A DNA stretch of 37,196 bases from NCBI GenBank assembly GCA_030064835.1, contig JASJEE010000060.1:1-37196 (forward strand), given 5' to 3'. Every line of letters starts with the position of its first letter. Position 1 is the first letter of the stretch. A program made the position numbers and the translations under genes. The notes below the pieces were generated by a model. That model was not told where the DNA came from and did not search any database. It saw nothing but the letters and a program-made list of their open reading frames with translations. Source of the DNA: Microcoleaceae cyanobacterium MO_207.B10 (GTDB lineage: Bacteria > Cyanobacteriota > Cyanobacteriia > Cyanobacteriales > Microcoleaceae). Shown here piece by piece: positions 17,872 through 26,141 of this stretch.

Positions 17872-18096
17872 TTATCGAAACTGTCTCCTTGTCTGTTCTA
17901 CCTTCTGCGTAGCCTCATGTAACTGATTTACCAATTTCAGGCTATCAGCAGATTTTTCAGCATCGACGTGGAGAGCTAATCCACACATCGGGCAAACTAT
18001 CGGCTCTCCAGAGAGCAACATCGGCATAGTAGTGGGGATCACAAAAGTGCATTCGGGGCAGGGAATACCATGTTGGTGAGTAGACTGTCTGGGCAT
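17872..18096 (-). CDS. Small zinc-ribbon protein
   Basis: This 74-residue protein has two CxxC pairs (CPEC at 13-16 and CPMC at 35-38), with a hydrophobic spacer between them, followed by a charged helix (SADSLKLVNQLHEATQKVEQ). It is a two-knuckle zinc ribbon with a C-terminal helical tail. The internal ATG at 18096 is chosen over 18165 because GGAG sits 7-10 bases upstream and MPRQSTHQ is free of the repeat found further upstream (18141-18258). The fragment at 18539-18751 lies upstream on the same strand and may have been its operon partner. No function recognised; a structural or scaffold role in a larger complex is possible. Confidence 0.65.
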   Translation of the reverse strand: MPRQSTHQHGIPCPECTFVIPTTMPMLLSGEPIVCPMCGLALHVDAEKSADSLKLVNQLHEATQKVEQTRRQFR

Positions 18097-18140
18097 AATA
18101 TCTCCTATACAAAATAAATTACAAATTTTACGAGGGAATA

Positions 18141-18258
18141 CCGTTTCACAGAAGTTAAAAGTCATGCATTAAGATTTTATAGACTCTAAACTTTGATGCC
18201 GAACTAATTTCAGGAATTTATTTTCAAAAAAAAGTTTGAAACTATTTGTGACATCTTT
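18141..18258 (+). repeat. Left arm of a ~120-bp inverted repeat
   Basis: It begins CCGTTTCACAGAAG and contains GTCATGCATTAAGATTTTAT and GTTTGAAACTATTTGTGACA. The same sequence, inverted and about 75-80% identical by eye, lies at 18865-18990. The two arms enclose ~600 bp. Confidence 0.85.
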
Positions 18259-18538
18259 CAAGTGGATTGGTATAATAACTCTGTTGTCATCTTTTTGACC
18301 AAAAAATCAGGTCTCAAGCCTCCCCTTTTCAGGGGATGAAAAAAATCAAATTCAGTATTTCAATCTCGATAGCGATCGCCAGAGGTACTGTTTAGCGTTC
18401 CGCACAACTTTCCTTACGGAATGCTTCGCAAACGTTAACGCTGCGCGACATGGAATAGGAGCATGACCTCAGGAAAAACCGTAGCTCCGACCTTATGAGG
18501 CTAACTGATAACAGAAATGCTGATGGTGTATCCTAGCC
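18259..18538. other. Intergenic repeats between zinc-ribbon gene and fragment
   Basis: No gene is seen. A CCTCCCCTTTTCAGGGG dispersed repeat lies near 18315, a GCGATCGC HIP1 site at ~18370, and a palindromic cluster around 18398-18450 (TTCCG…CGGAA followed by AACGTTAACGCTGCGC), typical of small dispersed repeats. Confidence 0.5.
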
Positions 18539-18751
18539 TTATGGGGACTCCTGCTCCTCAATGGGAGGTTCTATATCACTTTCCTCTGGTGTTATCGGAG
18601 GATCAACAGTTGTTACTTTTCCGCTTTTTGTATTAATTCCTTGTTCCATCACCCTAAATAAAGTCAGCAAACCAACCGGAGTATCCGCTTGACCAGCACT
18701 GATATTTATCTTCATTGACGAGTTAGAATCTTGTTTCGCTAGACCCGCTTT
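18539..18751 (-). pseudogene. C-terminal fragment of an unknown protein, cut by a MITE
   Basis: A minus-strand frame runs from the edge of the family C element (18752) to a TAA at 18539-18541, 70 sense codons. It reads like a protein tail: SSMKINISAGQADTPVGLLT, then LFRVMEQGINTKSGKVTTVD, ending in a Pro/Glu-rich acidic tail. Codon use and composition look coding. An internal ATG (18715) could give 58 residues but has no ribosome-binding site. The 5' part was not found beyond the element. Family not recognised. Confidence 0.55.
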
Positions 18752-18864
18752 GGCGTTGCTGATTTGGGGTATGATTTATATTTATTAGCGATCGCGCTCA
18801 CTATTAAATAGTAAGTATTCTAGATTGTTGAGTTTTTATTTTCATACCTTGATTCAGCAACGCC
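18752..18864. mobile_element. MITE-like family C, copy 2
   Basis: The ends are GGCGTTGCTGATTTGG and CCTTGATTCAGCAACGCC. The interior includes GCGCTCACTATTAAATAGTA and AGATTGTTGAGTTTTTATTT, shared with the reverse complement of copy 3 (27055-27169). It abuts the inner edge of the right inverted-repeat arm and cuts the unknown gene fragment. Confidence 0.9.
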
Positions 18865-18990
18865 AAAGATGTCACGAATAGTTTCAAACTATATATGTGA
18901 AATAATTTCCTGAAACTACCGAGCGCCTAAAAGTTATGAGTCTATAAAATCTTAATGCATGACTTTTGACTTTTGACTTCCGTGAAACGG
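18865..18990 (-). repeat. Right arm of the inverted repeat
   Basis: This is the inverted copy of 18141-18258, ending CGTGAAACGG at 18981-18990. It has a local duplication (GACTTTTGACTTTTGAC) that the left arm lacks, so it is slightly longer. Confidence 0.85.
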
Positions 18991-19149
18991 CATTAAAAAC
19001 TTTACTTCAAATTCCGCACGCTTAACATATTTTTACATTCTACTGTAGTCTAACATTATCAAGTATTTGCGGGTAAATAGACTTGTTTTGAAATCAAGAA
19101 TTGTTCTATGACTCTAGATAGCCAAATAATTTGTTCGGCAATGGCATCT

Positions 19150-19338
19150 TTAAAATAATTTGAGAGAACCCGAACCTTGAATATTGGCGTAATCTGAAAT
19201 TCGATGACGCCTATTGGCCAAGTTTTTAGATGCCTGCAAATAAACATAGGTAGTCGTATTTGTACTGAATGAACCAGGAAAATCTAATTTGGTACTTAAA
19301 TTGTACGGATATAATGTTAACCAATACTGAATGTGAAG
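19150..19338 (-). pseudogene. Possible decayed coding fragment
   Basis: A 62-codon minus-strand frame without ATG ends at TAA 19150-19152 and reads STNTTTYVYLQASKNLANRR, then HRISDYANIQGSGSLKLF. Its composition looks more protein-like than the alternative ATG frame over the same DNA (19059-19247). No family recognised, and the evidence is weak. Confidence 0.3.
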
Positions 19339-19363
19339 TTAACTTTCTTGCCAAAAGACCAAA

Positions 19364-19462
19364 ATGACTTTTTCCCAAAATACACCCGTGGACTTTGAAC
19401 CTATTAACAAAAAAATCCTAGATGCAGAAGTTTTACAGGAAACCAACTTATCGGAGAAATAA
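19364..19462 (+). CDS. Possible 32-residue ORF upstream of the AAA ATPase
   Basis: ATG-to-TAA frame encoding MTFSQNTPVDFEPINKKI and an acidic tail ending NLSEK. It has no clear ribosome-binding site. It lies ~100 bp upstream of the HTH-AAA gene on the same strand and could be a short leader peptide or the start of a decayed gene. Low confidence. Confidence 0.3.
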   Translation: MTFSQNTPVDFEPINKKILDAEVLQETNLSEK

Positions 19463-19565
19463 ACAATATTTATAGACTATCGCTATTTATGAAGATAGGC
19501 ATCAGGGGCATCTTTACTTCTACAGATAAGATCAAAAATTTGTTAATCAAAAAAACATAAGAACA

Positions 19566-21023
19566 ATGAGTAAGTATGTACGCAGACGTGGTGTAACCCT
19601 TACCAATGAAGGCTCAAGGAAACTTAATCAAGCCAAATCAGACGCAGAAGTTGAGCAAAATCAGCGATACACCCTTGAATCTCTTAGTGAAAAAACAGGT
19701 TTAACTACTAATACCCTGAGTAAAATATTTACTAGCTCGTCAGGAGTCGATAAACGTACTTTAAAGTGCTGCTTCGATGCCTTTAATCTGACTTTGTTAG
19801 CGGATGATTATTTCTACTTGAAGTCTGAGCAAGATAATCTGGCCCAGATTAACCCTATGCCTCCTGCTGAAACCTACTCCTTCCTGGAACCAGTCTGCAA
19901 TTCTCCTTTCGATATGCTGCGCGATCGCAACAACGCTGCCCAAATCAAAAAAATGGTTCAACCAAAAGACGATCTGCAACCTCGTTTGCCAACAGCACCG
20001 GGAGGACAGATACCCCTAGATTCTATCTTTTACATTGACCGTCCCATTATCGAGTGCCTTTGTTACCAAGGCATCCAGGAATCAGGTACACTGTTGAATA
20101 TCCGCGCTCACAAACAAATGGGCAAAACCTCCCTAATGAGCCGTATCTTGTATTACGCTAGATCCCTCGACTATCAAACTGTTTCTCTGAACCTACAACT
20201 GGCTGATGCAGAGATTTTACAGAACCTAGAACGCTTCCTAAAATGGTTCTGTGCTAGAGTTAGCCAGGAATTAGAATTTCCCTATTCGCCATCCCATGAG
20301 CAGATAGCTGATTTTTGGGATAACTCTTTGGGTAGCAAATCAACCGCCACTGACTACTTAAATATTATCTTAGCCAAGCTAGAACGACCTCTGGTAATAG
20401 CTATTGATGAACTCAATCAGCTTTTTGCCTACCCCGATATTGCTCGTGAATTTCTCCAACTTCTGCGAACCTGGTCTGAGCAAGCAAAAGCAAGGTTAGC
20501 AGAAAATAATCCTTGGCACAAACTCCGACTGGTGACAACTCATTCTACGGAAATTATCATGCCTCTGTCGATTGATCCTTCCCTGTTGAATACTGGGTTA
20601 GTCATCAACTTACCTGAGTTTACTCTACCTCAAGTGCAGGATCTAGCACGGCGCTACGAACAAGAAATAACCGAACAACAAATCCAGCAACTAATTACTA
20701 TTCTAGGCGGACATCCCTATCGCTTGCAGTTAGCATTTTATTACCTACACCAACAGACTATAACCCTAGAAGAACTTTTAGAAAATTCTGGTAGTGCAAC
20801 TGCTCTTTATGCAGAACATTTACAACAACAATGGTGGAATCTGCAACGCTACAATGAATTATTACCTATTTTTACTGAAATTGTGAACAACCCCAAACCT
20901 ATAGAAATAAAAGTATCCCTTGGTTATCAGTTGCAAAAGATGGGGTTGGTTCATTTGGAAGGCGATCTGGCAAGTCTGTGTTGTGAGTTATTTCGTCCGT
21001 TTTTTATGGGAGTTTTGAATTGA
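19566..21023 (+). CDS. HTH-AAA-like ATPase (AAA_35 type, signalling/conflict-system style)
   Basis: This 485-residue protein is built from an N-terminal HTH (residues ~34-78, YTLESLSEKTGLTTNTLSKI) and an AAA-like ATPase domain (Pfam AAA_35 pattern). Walker A is RAHKQMGKTSLMSRIL (~180-195), Walker B is LVIAIDELNQLF (~276-287), and a winged-helix-like tail follows (GHPYRLQLAFYYL, VSLGYQLQKMGLVHLEGD). This architecture is common and multi-copy in cyanobacteria; related N-terminal modules occur in vWA-MoxR-associated signalling/conflict systems (Aravind group). Its job here is unknown. Two partial 3' copies lie downstream (21212, 22404), so the gene has a history of local duplication. No effector domain is attached. 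Confidence 0.85.
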   Translation: MSKYVRRRGVTLTNEGSRKLNQAKSDAEVEQNQRYTLESLSEKTGLTTNTLSKIFTSSSGVDKRTLKCCFDAFNLTLLADDYFYLKSEQDNLAQINPMPPAETYSFLEPVCNSPFDMLRDRNNAAQIKKMVQPKDDLQPRLPTAPGGQIPLDSIFYIDRPIIECLCYQGIQESGTLLNIRAHKQMGKTSLMSRILYYARSLDYQTVSLNLQLADAEILQNLERFLKWFCARVSQELEFPYSPSHEQIADFWDNSLGSKSTATDYLNIILAKLERPLVIAIDELNQLFAYPDIAREFLQLLRTWSEQAKARLAENNPWHKLRLVTTHSTEIIMPLSIDPSLLNTGLVINLPEFTLPQVQDLARRYEQEITEQQIQQLITILGGHPYRLQLAFYYLHQQTITLEELLENSGSATALYAEHLQQQWWNLQRYNELLPIFTEIVNNPKPIEIKVSLGYQLQKMGLVHLEGDLASLCCELFRPFFMGVLN

Positions 21024-21039
21024 TTGTTATGTGGACTGC

Positions 21040-21207
21040 GGTGCGTTACATTTCATTTTTATGTCGGCGACAGCAAAACTTGTCGGGTGCGTTAGACGGC
21101 TAAAATTTAGACTGTGAAAGGCATTTAACAATCCGTCGTCACGCACCTTTTTATATGTGTCATTCTACTACAACTGCGGTGCATTACATTTCATTAACGC
21201 ACCCTAC
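21040..21207. repeat. Dispersed repeat family G, copy 1
   Basis: It begins GGTGCGTTACATTTCATTTT and ends TTAACGCACCCTAC, so the ends are inverted. A nested GGGTGCGTTAGACGG / CCGTCGTCACGCACC hairpin lies inside. It follows the AAA gene directly. Copy 2 is at 21410-21523, and short relatives lie at 37021-37086. Confidence 0.7.
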
Positions 21208-21211
21208 TAGA

Positions 21212-21393
21212 CTATCTTTACTGAAATTGTGAACAACCCCAAACCTATAGAAATAAGACTATCCCTTGCTTATCAGTTGCAAAAGATGGGATTGGTTCAC
21301 CTAGAAGGCGATTCGCGCAGCGATCCGTCCCGGAATCGGGCAAGTCTCTCTTGTGAGTTATTTCGTCTGTTTTTTATGGGAGTTTTGAATTGA
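21212..21393 (+). pseudogene. Partial second copy of the AAA ATPase 3' end
   Basis: The sequence closely matches 20861-21023: the same TTACTGAAATTGTGAACAAC, TATCAGTTGCAAAAGATGGG and terminal GGGAGTTTTGAATTGA. About 26 extra bases (TCGCGCAGCGATCCGTCCCG core) are inserted after GGCGAT, a palindromic small repeat. Only the last ~55 codons are present. The duplication includes the repeat immediately downstream. Confidence 0.9.
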
Positions 21394-21409
21394 TTGTTAT
21401 TTGGACTGC

Positions 21410-21523
21410 GGTGCGTTACATTTCATTTTCATGTCGCGTAGCGTTTTCCTGCGGACTGCTGCCTCTTACAGAGGAGGTTCGCTAACGCAAACATGTCGGA
21501 TATTAGCCGAAAACGCACCCTAC
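21410..21523. repeat. Dispersed repeat family G, copy 2
   Basis: GGTGCGTTACATTTCATTTT at the left and AAACGCACCCTACTAGACTG at the right. The interior holds a GCGTAGCG…CGCTAACGC palindromic block instead of the copy 1 interior. Confidence 0.7.
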
Positions 21524-21546
21524 TAGACTGACACAGCTAATTTTAT

Positions 21547-21723
21547 ACTACTTACATTAGTGTGGGGCACCGCCCGACTTTGTTACAATATCACCAACAA
21601 GTTTTAGAAGTAGTCGGCGATGAAACTTGGCAGGTGAGTTGTTCCCAAGATTACAAATTTCTAGCAAGTGGTTAATTAATCAGTGATGAGTAAGAGCGAT
21701 CGCTTTTTTAGGAAATTCCAGAA
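21547..21723 (+). pseudogene. Partial copy of the ABC transporter 3' end, without the MITE
   Basis: It matches 17297-17407 (TAGTGTGGGGCACCGCCCGA, CAATATCACCAACAAG, GATTACAAATTT) and then continues straight into CTAGCAAGTGGTTAA. That corresponds to sequence on the far side of the family C element at 17620 onwards. Homology extends past the stop through GAGCGATCGCTTTTTTAGG. It therefore preserves the pre-insertion state of the ABC gene end. Confidence 0.9.
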
Positions 21724-21841
21724 ATGTCAAACTTGAGTAGGGTGTGTTTTGCTGCGCAACTCCAATAATACAATTTAGATTGGGTTTCGTTTACTCAACC
21801 CAACCTACGAGAGCAGCGATCGCTTAGTTGTTAGTCAAGAC

Positions 21842-22258
21842 TTAAGAAAGTCCACAAACAGACATCTTTCCTGGTATAATTGTTGCCCATTGGCCATTCC
21901 AAGATTTTTCGGCGGCAAAAGCAGCTACAGGACATTTGAACTCAGCATCGTCCTGATTCCAAATAGGACCAGCAAAGACATTTCCACTCATTGGTGGTAT
22001 ATAAGATAGATCAGTTCCACAAACAGACATTTCTCCCCATACGGTTGTTGTCCACTGACCATTCCATTCAGCATCATAAACTTGAGCAGCTACAGGACAT
22101 TTAGCTTTAGCATCATCATTGTTCCAAATCGGTCCGGCTTTTACATCTAAAGCAAAAGCATTGTTAGCAAAACCAAATACAACAGAAACGATTAACAAAA
22201 GAGCAAAGATTGATTTTGTTACAGATTTAAAACCATTCTTGATTTGATTCATACTCAA
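21842..22258 (-). CDS. Secreted MVL-type mannan-binding lectin
   Basis: This 138-residue protein has a signal peptide (basic n-region to ~residue 15, hydrophobic SIFALLLIVSVVFGF, cleavage near AFA at ~36) and two tandem ~42-residue repeats (40-81 and 95-136). Each repeat reads AGPIWN-DDA…CPVA…WNGQW-T…MSVC. This is the pattern of the Microcystis viridis lectin (MVL) family, whose two-repeat members bind oligomannose glycans. Each repeat has two cysteines (54/80 and 109/135), suggesting one disulfide per repeat in an exported protein. The likely location is periplasm or outside the cell, with a role in recognition of cells or phage. It lies between two remnants of the AAA gene, on the opposite strand to them. 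Confidence 0.85.
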   Translation of the reverse strand: MSMNQIKNGFKSVTKSIFALLLIVSVVFGFANNAFALDVKAGPIWNNDDAKAKCPVAAQVYDAEWNGQWTTTVWGEMSVCGTDLSYIPPMSGNVFAGPIWNQDDAEFKCPVAAFAAEKSWNGQWATIIPGKMSVCGLS

Positions 22259-22403
22259 AACCTGAAACTACTTTTTTCATTCTCAATATTCTCAAACCAA
22301 ACATCAATTCGTCAAGTTTATTACATAAAAGTTTACTGAATTAAATTTAGGTTAAAAATTTAGGTTAAAAGGTAAAAAAAAGGTTTAAAGTCATTCCCTT
22401 CGA
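22259..22403. other. Promoter region of the lectin gene
   Basis: AT-rich stretch upstream of the lectin ATG, ending in short repeats (GGTTAAAAATTTAGGTTAAAAGG) before the AAA remnant. No other feature seen. Confidence 0.4.
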
Positions 22404-22625
22404 GCAAATTATTACCCTTCTGGTTATTACCCTTGTGTGGGGATATCCCTATCGCTTGCAGTTGGTGTTTTATTACCTACAGTAGCAGACCATAACTCTG
22501 GAAGAACTTTTAGAAAATTCTGGGAGCACAACTGCTCTTTATGCAGAACATTTACAAGAACAATGGTCGAACCTTTAACGCTAGGATGTAGGATGAATTA
22601 TTGCTTATTTTTACTGAAATTGTGG
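22404..22625 (+). pseudogene. Partial third copy of the AAA ATPase
   Basis: It matches 20685-20885 of the intact gene: TATCGCTTGCAGTTGG, GAAGAACTTTTAGAAAATTC, GCTCTTTATGCAGAACATTT. It contains in-frame stops (CAG-TAG, CTT-TAA), a short insertion at its left edge and a 10-15-bp insertion (GGATGTAGGATGAAT area). It covers codons ~375-440 of the family and is plainly dead. Confidence 0.88.
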
Positions 22626-22720
22626 GTAGTGGTAAATAAGTAATGATTTTTGTGGCTTACCTCCTGACAATTCAAGGGATATACTAACCAATATCCTTAC
22701 ATCTTTAGGACTACCCAACT

Positions 22721-25066
22721 ATGCAAACTACTGACTTTCTCTCTCAGCTAAATTTATCTCAACGCCAAGCAGTACAACATTTCTGCGGACCAATGTTGGT
22801 TGTGGCGGGTGCTGGATCGGGCAAAACTAGGGCGTTGACTTATCGTGTGGCCCATCTAATTCGTCATCATCGGGTGCATCCAGAAAATATTCTGGCGGTG
22901 ACGTTTACAAATAAAGCTGCACGGGAAATGAAAGACCGTATTGAAAGATTGTTTGCTCAACAACAAGCGGAAGCAAAATATGGCAAACCATTTTCTGCTT
23001 TGACAGCGGAGGAACAGACAAGGTTGCGATCGCAGGTCTATAAAAATATTACTAAGCATTTATGGATGGGAACTTTTCATAGTCTTTGCGCTCGTATTCT
23101 GCGGTTTGATATTAATAAATATCAGGATGAAAAAAAACGTCGTTGGGATAAAAATTTTTCTATTTTTGATGAAAGTGATGCTCAAAGTTTAGTTAAGCAA
23201 ATTGTTACTAAGCAGCTAAATTTGGATGATAAAAAGTTTGAACCACGTTCTATGAGATATGCTATTAGTAATGCTAAAAACCAAGGAATGTCACCTCAAG
23301 AATTTCAAAAAGCACAGCCAGATTATCGGGGTAGGGTAATTGCTGAAGTGTATGGAATTTATCAAGATAATTTGGCTGCGAATAATGCTCTTGATTTTGA
23401 CGATCTAATCAGAATACCTGTGGAATTATTTCGGCAAAATGAGCAAGTATTAGCTTATTGGCATCAAAGTTTTAATCATATTTTAGTCGATGAATATCAA
23501 GATACTAATCGGACTCAATATAATTTCATTAGATTTTTAGCTACTAATGGTGAAGAACCTAGATATTTTAATAACTGGCAAAATCGTTCTGTTTTTGTAG
23601 TGGGGGATGTAGACCAATCTATTTATTCTTTCCGTATGGCAGATTATACAATTTTGCTGGAATTTCAGAATGATTTTGGTGATGGTTTGCCTGATGAAGA
23701 TACTCGAACAATGATTAAGTTGGAGGAAAATTATCGGTCGCGGGAAAACATTTTAGAAGTGGCGAATAAATTGATTGAAAATAATACTCAACGTATCGAT
23801 AAAATTCTCAAACCAACGCGGGGTTTAGGGGAAGAAATTTATTGTTATGAGGCTGAAAGTGAGTTAGAGGAAGCGGAGTTTGTTTGTAGCAAAATTCAGG
23901 AAATTATAGACCTAAATCCGGAGTTAGATTTAGGTAGTTTTGCTGTGCTTTATCGGACTAATTCTCAGTCACGTCCTCTGGAAGAAGCGTTGATTCATTA
24001 TGATATTAAATATGTGATAATTGGGGGTTTGAGATTTTATGATCGGAAAGAAATTAAGGATGCTTTGGCTTATTTGCGGGTAATTGGGAATCCGGCTGAT
24101 ACTGTTAGTTTGCTCAGAATTATTAATACTCCGAGAAGGGGTATTGGGAAAACGACTATTGATTCTTTAATGAATGCTAGTGTAGAGATGGGAATACCTT
24201 TGTGGGAAATTATTAATGAGCCAATTTCTGTTAATGCTTTGGCAGGTCGTTCATCAAAAGCGGTGAATAAATTTGCTGAGATAATTCAACATTGGCAAAA
24301 TGAGGTAGAAAATTTGACGGCTATGGAAATTGTTGAGGGAATTTTGCAGGATTCTGGTTATATTGAAGATTTGAAAAAACAGGGGACGGAAGAAGCAGAT
24401 AATAGACTGGCAAATTTAGGGGAATTATGTAGTGCTGTTGCTCAGTTTCAAGAGGATAATGAGGATACAACTTTAGGAAGTTTTTTGGCAAATGCTTCTT
24501 TGGCTTCTGATTTAGATAACCTTCAAGATGGGCAGGAAGCTGTGTCGTTAATGACGTTACATTCGGCTAAAGGTTTGGAATTTCCGGTAGTATTTATGGT
24601 GGGTTTAGAACAGGGTTTGTTACCTCATTTTAGGAGTATAGATGACCCTTTATCTTTGGAGGAAGAAAGGCGACTTTGTTATGTAGGAATTACCAGAGCG
24701 CAAGAACAATTATTTCTTTCTTATGCTACTGAAAGGCGACAATTTTGGGGAGCGCGAGATGCTACAGTTCCCTCTCAATTTTTGGGAGAATTACCGACAG
24801 ATTTAGTTAATACTAATGCTGTAAAAAAGGTGATTTATCGGCCAAAACCTCAGAGTCAAAAGACTAAAAATAATCCTGTGAAAAAATCGGTCAGTAATCA
24901 AACAGAAAGTTGGCAAGTTGGAGATAAAGTTATGCACGAAAATTTTGGCGTGGGGTTAGTAACTAATGTTTTGGGAGCGGGAAGAAAGATGAGTTTAGGT
25001 ATCAAATTTGGTAAGAGTAAAAAAATTATTGACCCGAAAACTGCACCGATGGAAAAATTGAAATAA
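22721..25066 (+). CDS. pcrA: ATP-dependent DNA helicase, UvrD/PcrA family
   Basis: This superfamily 1A 3'-5' DNA helicase acts in nucleotide-excision and recombination repair and in clearing stalled polymerases. The helicase motifs appear in order: Q-motif LNLSQRQAV, Walker A AGAGSGKTRALTYR (29-42), Ia FTNKAAREMK, II VDEYQDTN (~255), III VVGDVDQSIYSFRMAD, IV LEENYRS, V LHSAKGLEFPVVFMVGLEQG, VI EERRLCYVGITRA. The C-terminal Tudor-like module WQVGDKVMHENFGVG…GIKFG, which in PcrA/UvrD contacts RNA polymerase, is intact. 781 residues, normal for the family. The start is an ATG with TAGGA upstream. Confidence 0.96.
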   Translation: MQTTDFLSQLNLSQRQAVQHFCGPMLVVAGAGSGKTRALTYRVAHLIRHHRVHPENILAVTFTNKAAREMKDRIERLFAQQQAEAKYGKPFSALTAEEQTRLRSQVYKNITKHLWMGTFHSLCARILRFDINKYQDEKKRRWDKNFSIFDESDAQSLVKQIVTKQLNLDDKKFEPRSMRYAISNAKNQGMSPQEFQKAQPDYRGRVIAEVYGIYQDNLAANNALDFDDLIRIPVELFRQNEQVLAYWHQSFNHILVDEYQDTNRTQYNFIRFLATNGEEPRYFNNWQNRSVFVVGDVDQSIYSFRMADYTILLEFQNDFGDGLPDEDTRTMIKLEENYRSRENILEVANKLIENNTQRIDKILKPTRGLGEEIYCYEAESELEEAEFVCSKIQEIIDLNPELDLGSFAVLYRTNSQSRPLEEALIHYDIKYVIIGGLRFYDRKEIKDALAYLRVIGNPADTVSLLRIINTPRRGIGKTTIDSLMNASVEMGIPLWEIINEPISVNALAGRSSKAVNKFAEIIQHWQNEVENLTAMEIVEGILQDSGYIEDLKKQGTEEADNRLANLGELCSAVAQFQEDNEDTTLGSFLANASLASDLDNLQDGQEAVSLMTLHSAKGLEFPVVFMVGLEQGLLPHFRSIDDPLSLEEERRLCYVGITRAQEQLFLSYATERRQFWGARDATVPSQFLGELPTDLVNTNAVKKVIYRPKPQSQKTKNNPVKKSVSNQTESWQVGDKVMHENFGVGLVTNVLGAGRKMSLGIKFGKSKKIIDPKTAPMEKLK

Positions 25067-25075
25067 TTATTAATT

Positions 25076-25097
25076 AGGGTGTGTTAAGATGCACCCT
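25076..25097 (+). terminator. Likely terminator of pcrA
   Basis: AGGGTG / CACCCT stem with a 10-nt loop, 9 bp after the stop codon, followed by GATTTTGAGATTTATTTT. The stem is short and the U tract interrupted. Confidence 0.55.
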
Positions 25098-25202
25098 GAT
25101 TTTGAGATTTATTTTATTATCTTTTCTCATAGAGTAATGTAATAACTAATCCGCTAGAGGGTGTCTATAATTAGTTGCAATTTTCAAGAGAAAGTGACAG
25201 GA

Positions 25203-25235
25203 GTTATTTCAGTTATCAGTTATCAGTTATCAGTT
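25203..25235. repeat. Heptanucleotide tandem repeat (TTATCAG)
   Basis: Four or so TTATCAG units. The same heptamer occurs at ~35919-35952, and TTATCAA units at ~15253-15277. Heptanucleotide short tandem repeats are a known feature of filamentous cyanobacterial genomes. No gene is supported between 25098 and 25356. Confidence 0.75.
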
Positions 25236-25356
25236 CAAGGAGGGTTGACATCAGGAATATTCTCTTTTTTTATCCTTAAAAGGGTAGGAGGCTTTAGACC
25301 AGAATTTTATGGTAAAATTATCCTCATCTACTATTTCCTTCTTGCTTCTTTTTTAT

Positions 25357-25671
25357 TCAAATATTACTTTTTCCTAAAACATCTTTACAAGATATATTGT
25401 TTATATTAATGCTTGAATCTGAAGTTTCTTGCTGTAGTGGATTTTTTATATTTTGTGCAACTTCATTGACAACTTGGCTTCCTTGTTTTTGGTCGATTAA
25501 GCCTTTTTCTTTGGCAATTTCAATATTATAGCAAACTGCTACTGTTGCACCGTTAATAGTTCCCCCGGAAATATCAGTAACATCACTTAAATTAATTTAA
25601 CTTATAAATCCGGAACCGCCACCTAAAACTGCTGTACTGCCAGTAATTAGAACTAGAAAAATTGATTTCAT
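25357..25671 (-). pseudogene. Small secreted protein gene with one internal stop
   Basis: From ATG 25671 to TGA 25357-25359 there are 105 codons in one frame, with a single TAA at codon 25 (25597-25599). The N-terminus MKSIFLVLITGSTAVLGGGS looks like a signal peptide. The part after the stop reads INLSDVTDISGGTINGATVA, then CYNIEIAKEKGLIDQKQGSQ, and ends SCKDVLGKSNI, with two cysteines. Because the stop falls close to the expected signal-peptide cleavage region and the rest is intact, inactivation looks recent. Family not recognised. Confidence 0.7.
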
Positions 25672-26003
25672 CGATTACCTGTGCAAAAATCTCAAATTAT
25701 TTTCAATCAATTATAATCAATTACAAGATTATTGCAAGTCGCCAATTGATTTACGAAAAATTGCTGAATCGCCAAGCGGAGCCGGGATTTTGGGGAGTGT
25801 GAGGAGTGTGGGAAGATTGAATATTAAACTATACTTATAAACATATGTCATATAACCGGATTCTATATCAGAAGTCAGAATAAAGAAAGTATTAAAATAT
25901 GGGAAGAGAGTTAAGAGACTTTTTATAAAATAAGTATTAAGAGAACGAATAGTTACTAAAATCCAAAAGTGGTCATATTGCAAAAGATTAAAATCCGATA
26001 TTA
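25672..26003. other. Intergenic, degenerate repeat ends
   Basis: No credible gene. Contains a GGGGAGTGTGAGGAGTGTGGG patch (~25793) and, at 25828-25871, a block (ACTTATAAACATATGTCATA then CCGGATTCTATAT) that recurs inverted at 26379-26421. These look like ends of old MITEs related in style to family D. Confidence 0.5.
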
Positions 26004-26141
26004 TATAGCAATCCGCCCATAGGTTGCGGCTAATTAAAAAGTAAATAAAAAAGTTGAAACTCCCACCTGTTACCTGTTCCCTCTTCCCTCTTCCCGAAAA
26101 AGCAGTAATATTTTTGCCACGAATAAAATAGGATTGCTATA
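26004..26141 (-). repeat. MITE-like family B, copy 2 (inverted)
   Basis: Reverse complement of 5945-6083 with the same TATAGCAATC ends and interior. The G-rich interior is GGGAAGAGGGAAGAGGGAACA here, compared with GGGAACAGGGAACAGGGAA in copy 1, so the heptamer tract differs between copies. Confidence 0.88.

Noticed and set aside
19059-19247. 62-codon ATG-initiated minus-strand ORF
   Set aside because: A different frame over the same DNA (19150-19338) looks more like protein; both are weak.
25161-25409. 82-codon plus-strand ORF
   Set aside because: Built from TTATCAG heptamers and AT-rich DNA and overlaps the 3' end of the secreted-protein pseudogene on the other strand.
25729-25983. 84-codon minus-strand ORF
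   Set aside because: Runs through degenerate repeat ends and a G-rich patch; composition is not protein-like.
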